Below, piece after piece: positions 25,575 through 33,987 of a stretch of DNA of 64,000 nt. The notes below the pieces were generated by a model, which was given only the letters and a program-made list of their open reading frames with translations, did no database searches and was not told the origin of the DNA. Origin of the DNA: an uncultured Oscillospiraceae bacterium (GTDB lineage Bacteria > Bacillota > Clostridia > Oscillospirales > Oscillospiraceae); the NCBI GenBank assembly GCA_934512135.1, contig CAKSWT010000015.1, forward strand, positions 1-64,000. The letters are read 5' to 3'. A program made the translations under genes and the position numbers. Numbering within the stretch: the first letter of the stretch is position 1; each line of letters starts with the position of its first letter.

Positions 25575-26957
25575 TTACCGAACGACCAGGGTTCCCCCAG
25601 AGGCCAGGGTATAGGTTCCCTGTCCGGAGGCCGCCTCCATGGTGATGGTCACGCCCTCGGGGGCGTCCACCTGGGCCGTCTCCAGCGGGCCGGCAAGGAC
25701 CACATGGGAATCCCCGGTGGCATACCAGCGGCTGCCCTGATCCATAACAATGGCGGCATTTGCAATGACGCCGTTGAGGCAAGCGGAGGTCATGTACACC
25801 CGGCAGTCCCGCTCCGGATCCTCGTGGAGAATGTCGCCGTCCACGGTCATATCCTTGAGTCGGAGCTCATCTCCCGGCGTGGGCCGGCCGTTGACCCGGG
25901 CCGCATTGGGATCGGCGTTTTTGCAGGTACGCATCAGCGCGCCGCCGGTGACAATGTTGCAGTTCTCCAGAGAGACCACCACGTTCTGACCGTGGACCTC
26001 AATGGCCGTCTTTCCGGTCTTGACGTCGCAGTCGGTGAGGCTCAGCTCGCCCACCTCGGTGTGGCGGCCCATGACACAGTGCATCAGCGCCAGATAGGTG
26101 CCGCACTTCAGCTCAGAGCCGGTAAATCTCACGCTGGCCTCTCCCGCCACAATGGCAGCCTGGCAGGCCACGTCAAACTTGCAGTCGTGGAACACATCAT
26201 GGCAGCCCCAGTCTGCATAGGCACCGTAGCCGGACTTGGTGGCAACCACCTTGCAGTCGTTGGCCTCCAGATAGACAAAGCCCTGGGAGGCGTCGGTGGA
26301 CAGTGCTGCCCAGCCGTCGCAGGTAATCAGGGAGTTGTAGAAATAGCTGTAGGAATTCTGCACGGTGCAGTGGGTCCGGTTGTTGCCCTGAATCTCCAGC
26401 GGCGCGGGAGGACTCATCTTAGGCGCCTGGCCGGGGGCGTCCGAGCCATAGGGGGCGCCGTGGGAGGTGAGAATGGAATCGTAGACCTTCAGCACACTGC
26501 CGCCGCTGGCGGAGGTGGAGGTCCGGCTCAGTCCCCAGGTGTCAATGAGGCAGTCCTTCAGCGTCAGTCTCGCATGGTCGGATACTCCGGCGCCGGCGGA
26601 CTTTTCCCCCAGGCCCTGGCCGTCACCGGACAGGCTGATCACTGCGCCCTCCACGGTGAAGTCCGTGTCCTTGCCCTCGGCGTACACACCGCCTACAGAC
26701 CCGTCATAGGAAACAATCCGCAGATCCGTGGCGCTGTCATCGGTGATTTCCCCGCCGTATACCGTGGCCTCGTTGCCGGGAACCAGCTTGCCGTCCTTTA
26801 CATACACGGAAGGCGTCATCTCGGGTCCTTCGCCCATGGGAGGGGGACCGCCCGTTTTGTCCTCCACACCGTTTTCCTTGAACCAATCCCAGGGCTCAAT
26901 GGGAACATAGGGAATCCGCTCAACAATTGTAAGCTCCTTGCCAGTTAGCTGTGCCAT
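25575..26957 (-). CDS. Beta-helix-type protein of unknown function without signal peptide
   Basis: A 460-residue protein built of right-handed beta-helix-like turns (short strands separated by Asn, Asp and Gly). It has no signal peptide or transmembrane segment. Near its N-terminus is a Gly/Pro-rich stretch GGPPPMGEGPEMTP. The middle part is clearly homologous to the surface protein at 33988-36342: both have a PP..L.I.G...R segment, a WAALSTD / WAVLSTD block, then SGYGAY / SGYGTY and A-I-V-A-G / A-S-I-F-T-G. The start is the ATG at 26957, preceded by GGAAAGAAGG; the longer frame to 27095 has no ribosome site. The function is unknown; a polysaccharide-related lyase or binder is only fold-level speculation. 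Confidence 0.72.
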   Translation of the reverse strand: MAQLTGKELTIVERIPYVPIEPWDWFKENGVEDKTGGPPPMGEGPEMTPSVYVKDGKLVPGNEATVYGGEITDDSATDLRIVSYDGSVGGVYAEGKDTDFTVEGAVISLSGDGQGLGEKSAGAGVSDHARLTLKDCLIDTWGLSRTSTSASGGSVLKVYDSILTSHGAPYGSDAPGQAPKMSPPAPLEIQGNNRTHCTVQNSYSYFYNSLITCDGWAALSTDASQGFVYLEANDCKVVATKSGYGAYADWGCHDVFHDCKFDVACQAAIVAGEASVRFTGSELKCGTYLALMHCVMGRHTEVGELSLTDCDVKTGKTAIEVHGQNVVVSLENCNIVTGGALMRTCKNADPNAARVNGRPTPGDELRLKDMTVDGDILHEDPERDCRVYMTSACLNGVIANAAIVMDQGSRWYATGDSHVVLAGPLETAQVDAPEGVTITMEAASGQGTYTLASGGTLVVR

Positions 26958-27099
26958 ATACAAAACCTTCTTTCCAAATTTGTACGGATGCTCCGCCTGT
27001 TTTACCGCGTGGACCGGCGCTGCCGACCCAGTGGCCCTATTATACAAGGAAATGGTACGAATTGCAAGTATCAATCTGTGCAGAATCCCCCCCATGTGT

Positions 27100-27126
27100 C
27101 AGGACCGCCCCGGTGGGGGCGGTCCT
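27100..27126 (-). terminator. GC-rich hairpin after apeB
   Basis: Perfect 11-bp inverted repeat AGGACCGCCCC / GGGGCGGTCCT just after the apeB stop, without a T-run. It may be an mRNA 3'-end or partial terminator. Confidence 0.45.
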
Positions 27127-27129
27127 AAA

Positions 27130-28419
27130 TCATATCACGGCAAATTCTTCCGGCCCAATTTCCCGGATTGCCCCGGCAAAGGCCGCCTCCATGGCACGAA
27201 TCAGATATTCCGTGTCTGCGGTTCCCGCCGTTTCACAGGCAGAGTGCATGGCCAGCTGGGCCAGACCGATGTCCACGGTGTGCATGCTCACCTGGGTCCC
27301 GGAGATGTTCCCCAGGGTTCCCCCGCCGGGAACATTGGAGTGGTTAAAATAGGCCTGTTCCGGCACGCCGGCGCTGCGCAGAATCTGCCGCATCAGGGCC
27401 GCGGAAGGGCCGTCGGTGGCATATCGGGCACCGTATTTAATTACCACACCCTCTCCCAGTCGGGGCCGGTTGGTCAGTGCGGCCTTTTCCGGATGGTTGG
27501 GGTGGACGCCGTGGGCATTGTCTGCGGAGATCATCAGGCTCTGGGCCACGCAGCGGAGATATTCCTCCCGGGAGAGGCCCCGAGAAAGGCAGACCCGCTG
27601 GAGCACATCGGACAGGAAGGTGGACATGGCCCCCTGGCGGGTCTCGCTGCCCACCTCCTCATTGTCAAACAGCGCCAAAACCGGCATGGCCCGGGGCGTT
27701 TCCGCCTGAAGAAATCCCCGAAGAAGGCCGTAGACACATTGGAGATCATCCAGCCGGGGACAGAGAATCAGCTCCTCCTCCGGCCCCAGCACCGTGCCCT
27801 TGTCCCGATTGTAGACAAACAGGTCAAAGGACAGAATATCCTCCGGGTCGATCTTCAGCTGCCGGGCCAGCATGGGCAGCACGTCCTGCTCCCCCTTCCC
27901 CAGCAGCGGCAGCAGATCCACCTGGGCGTCCCACTTTTTCCCTTCGTTGGCGCTGCGGTCCATGTGGATGGCCAGGCTGGGAATCACCAGCAAATCCCGG
28001 TCCACATTCACCAGTCGGGAGGCCACCCCGTCCTGACTGCGGACCATCAGACGGCCCCCAATGCTCAGGGGCCGGTCCAGCCAGGGATACACCAGCATTC
28101 CCCCATACTTCTCCGCATCCAGCTTGGTATAGCCCTCCGGCCGAAGTTCCATATTCTCCTTGAGCTTCAGACAGGGAGAATCGGTGTGGGCCGCCCCCAC
28201 CATAAAGCCGGTGATGGTCTCCGGCACCCGGAAAGCCATCAGGCTGGACTGGTTTCGGGTGACATAATATCCCTTCCCCGGCTCCAGCTGCCAGGCCTGT
28301 CCCTCCAAAAGCGGGAGAAATCCGGCCTGTTCCAGGGCCTTTCTGGCGTTTTCCACTGCGTGAAAACAGGTAGGACTTTCCTCGATAAAGGAAAACAGTC
28401 CCTTGGTTATCTCATTCAT
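27130..28419 (-). CDS. apeB: M18-family aminopeptidase
   Basis: A 429-residue dinuclear-zinc aminopeptidase of the ApeB/aspartyl-aminopeptidase family acting on cytoplasmic peptides. Metal-ligand blocks are visible: VGAAHTDSPCLKLK, CPRLDDLQCVYG, LFDNEEVGSETRQGAMS, MISADNAHGVHPNHPEK and GTQVSMHTVDIG. The length is normal for the family. It lies 21 bases after pepF, so the two peptidases are co-transcribed and probably finish the breakdown of imported or recycled peptides. Confidence 0.93.
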   Translation of the reverse strand: MNEITKGLFSFIEESPTCFHAVENARKALEQAGFLPLLEGQAWQLEPGKGYYVTRNQSSLMAFRVPETITGFMVGAAHTDSPCLKLKENMELRPEGYTKLDAEKYGGMLVYPWLDRPLSIGGRLMVRSQDGVASRLVNVDRDLLVIPSLAIHMDRSANEGKKWDAQVDLLPLLGKGEQDVLPMLARQLKIDPEDILSFDLFVYNRDKGTVLGPEEELILCPRLDDLQCVYGLLRGFLQAETPRAMPVLALFDNEEVGSETRQGAMSTFLSDVLQRVCLSRGLSREEYLRCVAQSLMISADNAHGVHPNHPEKAALTNRPRLGEGVVIKYGARYATDGPSAALMRQILRSAGVPEQAYFNHSNVPGGGTLGNISGTQVSMHTVDIGLAQLAMHSACETAGTADTEYLIRAMEAAFAGAIREIGPEEFAVI

Positions 28420-28440
28420 TCCAATCTCCTCTTTCCCGGC

Positions 28441-30228
28441 TTACAGGCTCTCCAGCAGGGCGGTGAGCTCCGTAAGTGTCTCGTCAAAGACCTTCAGCGC
28501 CCGATCCACCACATCCGGCTTGGTGAGATCTACCCCGGCAATTTTCAGCTCCTCCAGAGGATAGTCGCTGCCGCCGGTGGTCAGGAATTTCAGATAGTTG
28601 GAGGGATCTCCGGTTTCATAGATGCCATCCGCAATGGCCACGGCGGAGCAGAAGCCTGTGGCATACTGATACACATAGAAGGAGCTGTAGAAGTGGGGAA
28701 TTCTGGCCCACTCCACATCCTGCAGGGGATTGACCTCCGCCCCCTGATAATATAGCTGGTTGAGCTCCCGGTAGACCTTGCTGAGGGTCTGGGCCGTCAG
28801 CGGCTCCCCTCCCTGGTACATCTCGTGGGCCTTCCGCTCGAACTCCGCAAACAGGGTCTGGCGGAACACCGTGGTCCGGAAGCTCTCCAGCAGGTGATTC
28901 AGAAGGTAGGCCCGCTTTTTGGGGTCCGTCTCCGTTTTGAGCAGGTACTTGGTCAGCAGAACCTCATTGACTGTCGAGGCCACCTCCGCCACCAGCAGCC
29001 GATAGTCATGGTTGGCAAAGGAGTTATTGGCAGAGGACAGATAGGAGTGCATGGCATGTCCCAGCTCATGGGCCATGGTGAACACATCCTCCAGGGAGTT
29101 GGTGAAGTTCAGCAGCACATAGGGATGCACGCCATACACCCCGCAGGAGAAGGCGCCGGTGGTCTTTCCCTTGTTCTCATAGACATCCATCCAGCTCTCT
29201 GCATAGGCCTTGTCCAGAAGCTTCTGATAGTCTGCGCCCAGGGGCTCCAGGGCCTTTTTCACCATGGCCTTGGAGGCCTCGTAGTCAATGTGATAGTCCA
29301 CGTCCTCCACCATGGGGCAGTAGAGGTCATACATATTCAGCGTATCCAGCCCCAGGACCTTTTTCCGCAGCGCCAGATATTTTTTCATGGTGCCAAGGCC
29401 CCCGTGGACCGCCTCCACCAGGCTGTCATAGACGGAAAGCGGCACATTGTTGGCATAGAGGCTCTTTTCCGCAGCGGAGCCGTAGCCCCGGACCTCCGCA
29501 AAATAGGTGTCCAGCTTCACCTGTCCGGCATACATGGCCGCAAAGGTGTTGATATACCGCTGAAACTCCCCGTGGTAGACCTCAAAGGACTCCTTGCGGA
29601 CAGACTGCACCCGGCTCTCCCGGTACAGGCCGTAATTTCCATGGGTGAGGGGAGCGGGCTTGCCGTCCTCTCCGGTGATGTCCGGGAAGGTCATATCCAC
29701 GCTTTCCAGCATGGTAAACACATTGTCCGGGGTCCCGGCGGCATCGGCCAACTGGGAGAGCATTTTCTCCTTGTCCGCAGACAGGGTATACTTCCGCATC
29801 CGGCCGGTGTCCTCCAGAATGTGCCGGTATTCCGCCAGCAGCGGGTCCGCCATCCACTGGGTCAGGGTCTCCTGGGGAATGGACAAAATCTCCGGATCCA
29901 CAAAGCTCAGGGCCGTAGACAGGGCCACATAGAGGTTGGTGGCCCGGCCCTCCAGCCGCTGGGCCTCCGGGTCCCCGTTGTCCCCGCTTTTTTTCAGAGA
30001 CGCATACAGGCTCAGCAGCTCTACCGGCTGCAGCACAGCGTAGATCTGATCCAGACCTGCCTTCAGCTGCTCCTTGGAGGCCCGCAGGGTGCCCGGCAGG
30101 GTCTTCAGCTGCTCCAGAGAGGCCTGGGCCGTCTCATAGGCCTGCTCCCAGGCCTCTTGGGTGGGGTAAATATCCTCCAGCTTCCACTGGAACTTAGGGT
30201 CCATATCCTTACGGGACAAAAGCGCCAT
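28441..30228 (-). CDS. pepF: Oligoendopeptidase F (M3B)
   Basis: A 595-residue zinc metallopeptidase that cuts oligopeptides in the cytoplasm. The zinc motif HELGH lies in TMAHELGHAMHSYLSSANN, with the third ligand glutamate in the downstream helix (LLVAEVASTVNEVLL). The N-terminal helical cap spans residues 1-200. The ATG at 30228 follows GAAAGGAAG. It is first in the pepF-apeB pair and is preceded by a leader with a 13-bp hairpin (30262-30314). Confidence 0.95.
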   Translation of the reverse strand: MALLSRKDMDPKFQWKLEDIYPTQEAWEQAYETAQASLEQLKTLPGTLRASKEQLKAGLDQIYAVLQPVELLSLYASLKKSGDNGDPEAQRLEGRATNLYVALSTALSFVDPEILSIPQETLTQWMADPLLAEYRHILEDTGRMRKYTLSADKEKMLSQLADAAGTPDNVFTMLESVDMTFPDITGEDGKPAPLTHGNYGLYRESRVQSVRKESFEVYHGEFQRYINTFAAMYAGQVKLDTYFAEVRGYGSAAEKSLYANNVPLSVYDSLVEAVHGGLGTMKKYLALRKKVLGLDTLNMYDLYCPMVEDVDYHIDYEASKAMVKKALEPLGADYQKLLDKAYAESWMDVYENKGKTTGAFSCGVYGVHPYVLLNFTNSLEDVFTMAHELGHAMHSYLSSANNSFANHDYRLLVAEVASTVNEVLLTKYLLKTETDPKKRAYLLNHLLESFRTTVFRQTLFAEFERKAHEMYQGGEPLTAQTLSKVYRELNQLYYQGAEVNPLQDVEWARIPHFYSSFYVYQYATGFCSAVAIADGIYETGDPSNYLKFLTTGGSDYPLEELKIAGVDLTKPDVVDRALKVFDETLTELTALLESL

Positions 30229-30261
30229 AAAAACATCTTCCTTTCATAACATATCATCCGT

Positions 30262-30314
30262 GGCAATGCCCCACGGTTCGCCAAGCGCTCCAGGCGCAGC
30301 TGTGGGACATTGCC
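30262..30314 (-). promoter_or_regulatory. Long hairpin in the pepF leader RNA
   Basis: Read as minus-strand RNA, GGCAAUGUCCCAC pairs with GUGGGGCAUUGCC in all 13 positions (one U-G pair), closing a loop with further GCGCC/GGCG pairing. On the plus strand the same repeat has a mismatch, which fits selection on the pepF transcript. No T-run follows. Confidence 0.55.
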
Positions 30315-30319
30315 TTAGT

Positions 30320-30348
30320 ATTGTATCAGATTCTCCCAGGTTTCACAA
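30320..30348 (-). promoter_or_regulatory. Promoter of pepF-apeB
   Basis: Minus strand TTGTGA (30343-30348), 17-base spacer, TACAAT (30320-30325). Confidence 0.7.
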
Positions 30349-30399
30349 CCGCCCGATATCCCTCCTCCGAAAATTTACGCAAAAATCACACCCCTCCCA

Positions 30400-30428
30400 T
30401 TGACAGAAACTGTCCTCCGTGTTATGAT
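30400..30428 (+). promoter_or_regulatory. Promoter of gap
   Basis: TTGACA (30400-30405), 17-base spacer, TATGAT (30423-30428); start expected near 30435, giving a leader of about 155 bases. Confidence 0.8.
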
Positions 30429-30450
30429 GATGTTGTAATAAACGTATGTA

Positions 30451-30540
30451 ACAAGTTGAGCCTTAAGACCCGGGGATTCCCTCCCCAGGGCCGCCCGTAC
30501 TGTAACGATGCAGTATGCTTTTTTTAGCAGATCAACTTGT
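30451..30540 (+). promoter_or_regulatory. Candidate structured leader element of gap
   Basis: A closed domain in the gap 5' leader. P1 is ACAAGTTGA (30451-30459) with TCAACTTGT (30532-30540), nine perfect pairs. Inside are CCC-GGGGA...TCCCC-GGG (about 30468-30490) and CGTACTG...CAGTATG followed by C and seven T (30496-30525). The last hairpin plus T-run resembles an intrinsic attenuator, but it lies within P1, so P1 and termination may be alternatives. No known riboswitch consensus was recognised. Confidence 0.5.
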
Positions 30541-30546
30541 CCGTAA

Positions 30547-31602
<1,056 letters not shown>

Positions 31603-31609
31603 CACCGAA

Positions 31610-31636
31610 AGAGGGCGCTGGGGCGCCCTCTTTTTG
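31610..31636 (+). terminator. Terminator of gap
   Basis: AGAGGGCGC-TGGG-GCGCCCTCT (31610-31631) followed by TTTTG. Confidence 0.93.
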
Positions 31637-31638
31637 TC

Positions 31639-31667
31639 TTGCCGACCCAGGAAAAAACTGCTATGAT
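31639..31667 (+). promoter_or_regulatory. Promoter of pyk
   Basis: TTGCCG (31639-31644), 17-base spacer, TATGAT (31662-31667), starting right at the end of the gap terminator. Confidence 0.65.
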
Positions 31668-31696
31668 GGAACCAATGGATACGGAGGCGAACGCTT

Positions 31697-33112
31697 ATGC
31701 GAAAGACAAAAATTATCTGCACTTTGGGCCCGTCCACCGATGACAAGGAGACCCTAAAGGCACTGTGCCAAAACGGCATGAACGTGGCCCGGATGAATTT
31801 TTCCCACGGAGACCACGACAGCCATCTGTCCCGGCTGCATCTTCTCCAGGAGCTGCGGGAGGAGCTGGGGCTTCCCATTGCCGCCATGTGCGACACCAAG
31901 GGGCCTGAGATCCGGACCGGATTGTTTCAGGGGGGCAGCGCAGACCTGAAGGTGGGCGACACCTTCACCCTATACGGCCAAGAGCGGCTGGGCGACAGCG
32001 CCGGCTGCTGCACCACCTATCCCAATCTGGCCAAGGTGGTCCGTCCCGGAAGCAGGATCTGCATCGACGACGGGCTCATTGAGCTGTCGGTTCAGGATAT
32101 TCAGGGAGACAATGTGATCTGCACCGTCTGTAACGGCGGGACCGTCCGAGATCGGAAGGGCATCAATCTTCCCGGCACCCCGGTGGATCTGCCCTTCCTG
32201 TCCCGAAGAGACCGCAGCGACATCCTCTTTGCCGCGGAAAACGGGTTTGACCTGATCGCCGCCTCCTTTACCCGTTCCGCCCAGGATATTCAGGACATTC
32301 GGGATCTGCTCCGGGAGGTGGGGGCCGACAGCGTAGAGATCATCGCAAAAATCGAAAACCAGCAGGGCATCGACAACATGGACCAGATCATCGAAGCCGC
32401 CGACGGCGTTATGGTCGCCCGGGGGGACCTGGGTGTGGAGGTCCCCTCCTATCAGGTGCCCTTGCTCCAGAAGGAGATCGTAAAGAAGTGCCGCCAGGCG
32501 GGAAAAAATGTGATTATTGCCACCCAGATGCTGGATTCCATGATTCGCAATCCCCGTCCCACCCGGGCCGAGGTCAACGATGTGGCCCAGGCGGTTTTTG
32601 ACGGGGCCAGCGCCATTATGCTCTCCGGGGAAACCGCCTCCGGCAAATACCCTGTGGCAGCGCTCCGCACCATGTCCAACATTGCCGTCCATGTGGAGGA
32701 CAGCATCGACTATTGGCAGGCCTTCCGGGGGCTGGACATTCCCCACAGCCGGAACATCGGCGCCGCCATTTCCCGGGCATGCTGCACCACCGCCATGGAG
32801 CTGGATGCCAAGGCCATTGTCACCGTAACCCAACGGGGCATCACCGCCAAGGCCGTGGCCCGATTCCAGCCCGGCTGCCCTGTGCTGGCTCTGACGGTGG
32901 ACGAAAAGACCCGGCGGCGGCTCTGTCTGGTTTGGGGGGTGGAAACGGCGCTGGTTCCTATGGTGGACTCCACCGATAAGCTGCTGAACCTGGCTCGGAG
33001 CAACGCCTGGGATCTGGGCTATGTGGAGGAGAACGATCTGGCAGTGGTCACCGCCGGCATTCCCGTGGGCATCAGCGGCTCCACCAACCTCATTAAGGTC
33101 CTGCGGTTCTAG
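31697..33112 (+). CDS. pyk: Pyruvate kinase
   Basis: A 471-residue glycolytic kinase making ATP and pyruvate from phosphoenolpyruvate. Diagnostic blocks: NVARMNFSHGDHDSHL, KGPEIRTGLF, the metal-binding IAKIENQQGIDNMD, MVARGDLGVEV, and ATQMLDSMIRNPRPTRAEVN. The allosteric C-terminal domain is present; the extra PEP-utiliser domain seen in Bacillus-type enzymes is absent. The gene sits just after gap, coupling two lower-glycolysis steps by position but not by operon. Confidence 0.97.
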   Translation: MRKTKIICTLGPSTDDKETLKALCQNGMNVARMNFSHGDHDSHLSRLHLLQELREELGLPIAAMCDTKGPEIRTGLFQGGSADLKVGDTFTLYGQERLGDSAGCCTTYPNLAKVVRPGSRICIDDGLIELSVQDIQGDNVICTVCNGGTVRDRKGINLPGTPVDLPFLSRRDRSDILFAAENGFDLIAASFTRSAQDIQDIRDLLREVGADSVEIIAKIENQQGIDNMDQIIEAADGVMVARGDLGVEVPSYQVPLLQKEIVKKCRQAGKNVIIATQMLDSMIRNPRPTRAEVNDVAQAVFDGASAIMLSGETASGKYPVAALRTMSNIAVHVEDSIDYWQAFRGLDIPHSRNIGAAISRACCTTAMELDAKAIVTVTQRGITAKAVARFQPGCPVLALTVDEKTRRRLCLVWGVETALVPMVDSTDKLLNLARSNAWDLGYVEENDLAVVTAGIPVGISGSTNLIKVLRF

Positions 33113-33184
33113 GCCGGCCCCGCTGATTTTTCCGGCCCAGTTTTGTGCATTTCTTATAATTATGCCGGAAAATCAATTTTCAAC

Positions 33185-33213
33185 TTGTCATTTCCCACAG
33201 AATGCGCTATACT
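33185..33213 (+). promoter_or_regulatory. Promoter of the cytidylate-kinase-like gene
   Basis: TTGTCA (33185-33190), 17-base spacer, TATACT (33208-33213). Confidence 0.78.
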
Positions 33214-33265
33214 GAGGGTGAAGATGGGGGAGTAGCTCCCAAATTAAGAATAAGGCGGTGTTCCT

Positions 33266-33868
33266 ATGATTATTACGATTGGAAGGCAATTTGGTTCCGG
33301 TGGAAGAGAGATCGGCGAAAAGGTCGCACAGCGTTTGGGATACGCCTTTTACGACAAAGAGATTCTGACCATGGCCGCAGAGAGCAGCGGATTTTCCCCT
33401 GTGGCCATGCAGCACTACGACGAGAAGCCCAGCGGAAGCCTAATCTACAGCCTGTACATGACCGGCGCAGCCACCAGTGACAATCTTCCCTTAAATCAGA
33501 AGCTGGCCTTTGCCCAGTTCAATATCATCCGGAAGGTGGCCCAGGCTGATAACTGCGTAATCGTAGGCCGGTGCGCCGACTATGTCCTCCGGGAGCGGAC
33601 CAATCTGCTCACCGTGTTCCTCCATGCGCCTATGGCATATCGCGTGAAACGGGTCATGGCCGACCAATCCATTGACAACGCCACCCTGGCGGAAAAGACC
33701 ATCAAAAAGCAGGATAAGGCTCGGGCAGACTACTATAATTTCTTCACTCACAAAAAGTGGGGCGATGCCGGCAGCGCCATGCTCTCCATTGACACCTCCA
33801 TGCTTCCCACCGATCAGGTGGCGGAGGCCATTGTAGGATTCGTCCAGCTACTGGAACACAAAGCGTAA
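33266..33868 (+). CDS. Cytidylate kinase-like family protein
   Basis: A 200-residue P-loop protein of the cytidylate-kinase-like family common in Clostridia. The opening MIITIGRQFGSGGREIGEKV has the GSGG variant of the P-loop, followed by GYAFYDKEIL. CVIVGRCADYVLRER and RADYYNFFTHKKWGDA are family blocks. It is distinct from true Cmk, and its substrate is not established. It is monocistronic with a promoter at 33185 and terminator at 33877. Confidence 0.9.
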   Translation: MIITIGRQFGSGGREIGEKVAQRLGYAFYDKEILTMAAESSGFSPVAMQHYDEKPSGSLIYSLYMTGAATSDNLPLNQKLAFAQFNIIRKVAQADNCVIVGRCADYVLRERTNLLTVFLHAPMAYRVKRVMADQSIDNATLAEKTIKKQDKARADYYNFFTHKKWGDAGSAMLSIDTSMLPTDQVAEAIVGFVQLLEHKA

Positions 33869-33876
33869 TAAGCTAA

Positions 33877-33905
33877 GCCTGACGGCACACGCCGTCAGGC
33901 TTTTC
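33877..33905 (+). terminator. Terminator of the cytidylate-kinase-like gene
   Basis: GCCTGACGGC-ACAC-GCCGTCAGGC (33877-33900) followed by TTTTC. Confidence 0.92.
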
Positions 33906-33943
33906 AGACTGTCGAAAGAGCCGGAAGGCTTTTCCTGTGACCG

Positions 33944-33985
33944 CAAAATCCGGGCGCTGCCATATGCCGCAGCGCCCGGATTTTA
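33944..33985. terminator. Bidirectional terminator at the end of the surface beta-helix gene
   Basis: AATCCGGGCGCTGC / GCAGCGCCCGGATT (33947-33982) with A- and T-runs on both sides (AAAATCC...GGATTTTA), just after the stop of the minus-strand gene. Confidence 0.88.
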
Positions 33986-33987
33986 TC

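Noticed and set aside
23602..25614. 670-codon plus-strand frame opposite the DUF4353-like lipoprotein
   Set aside because: Shadow frame; no ribosome site, and the minus-strand product has a lipobox and internal repeats.
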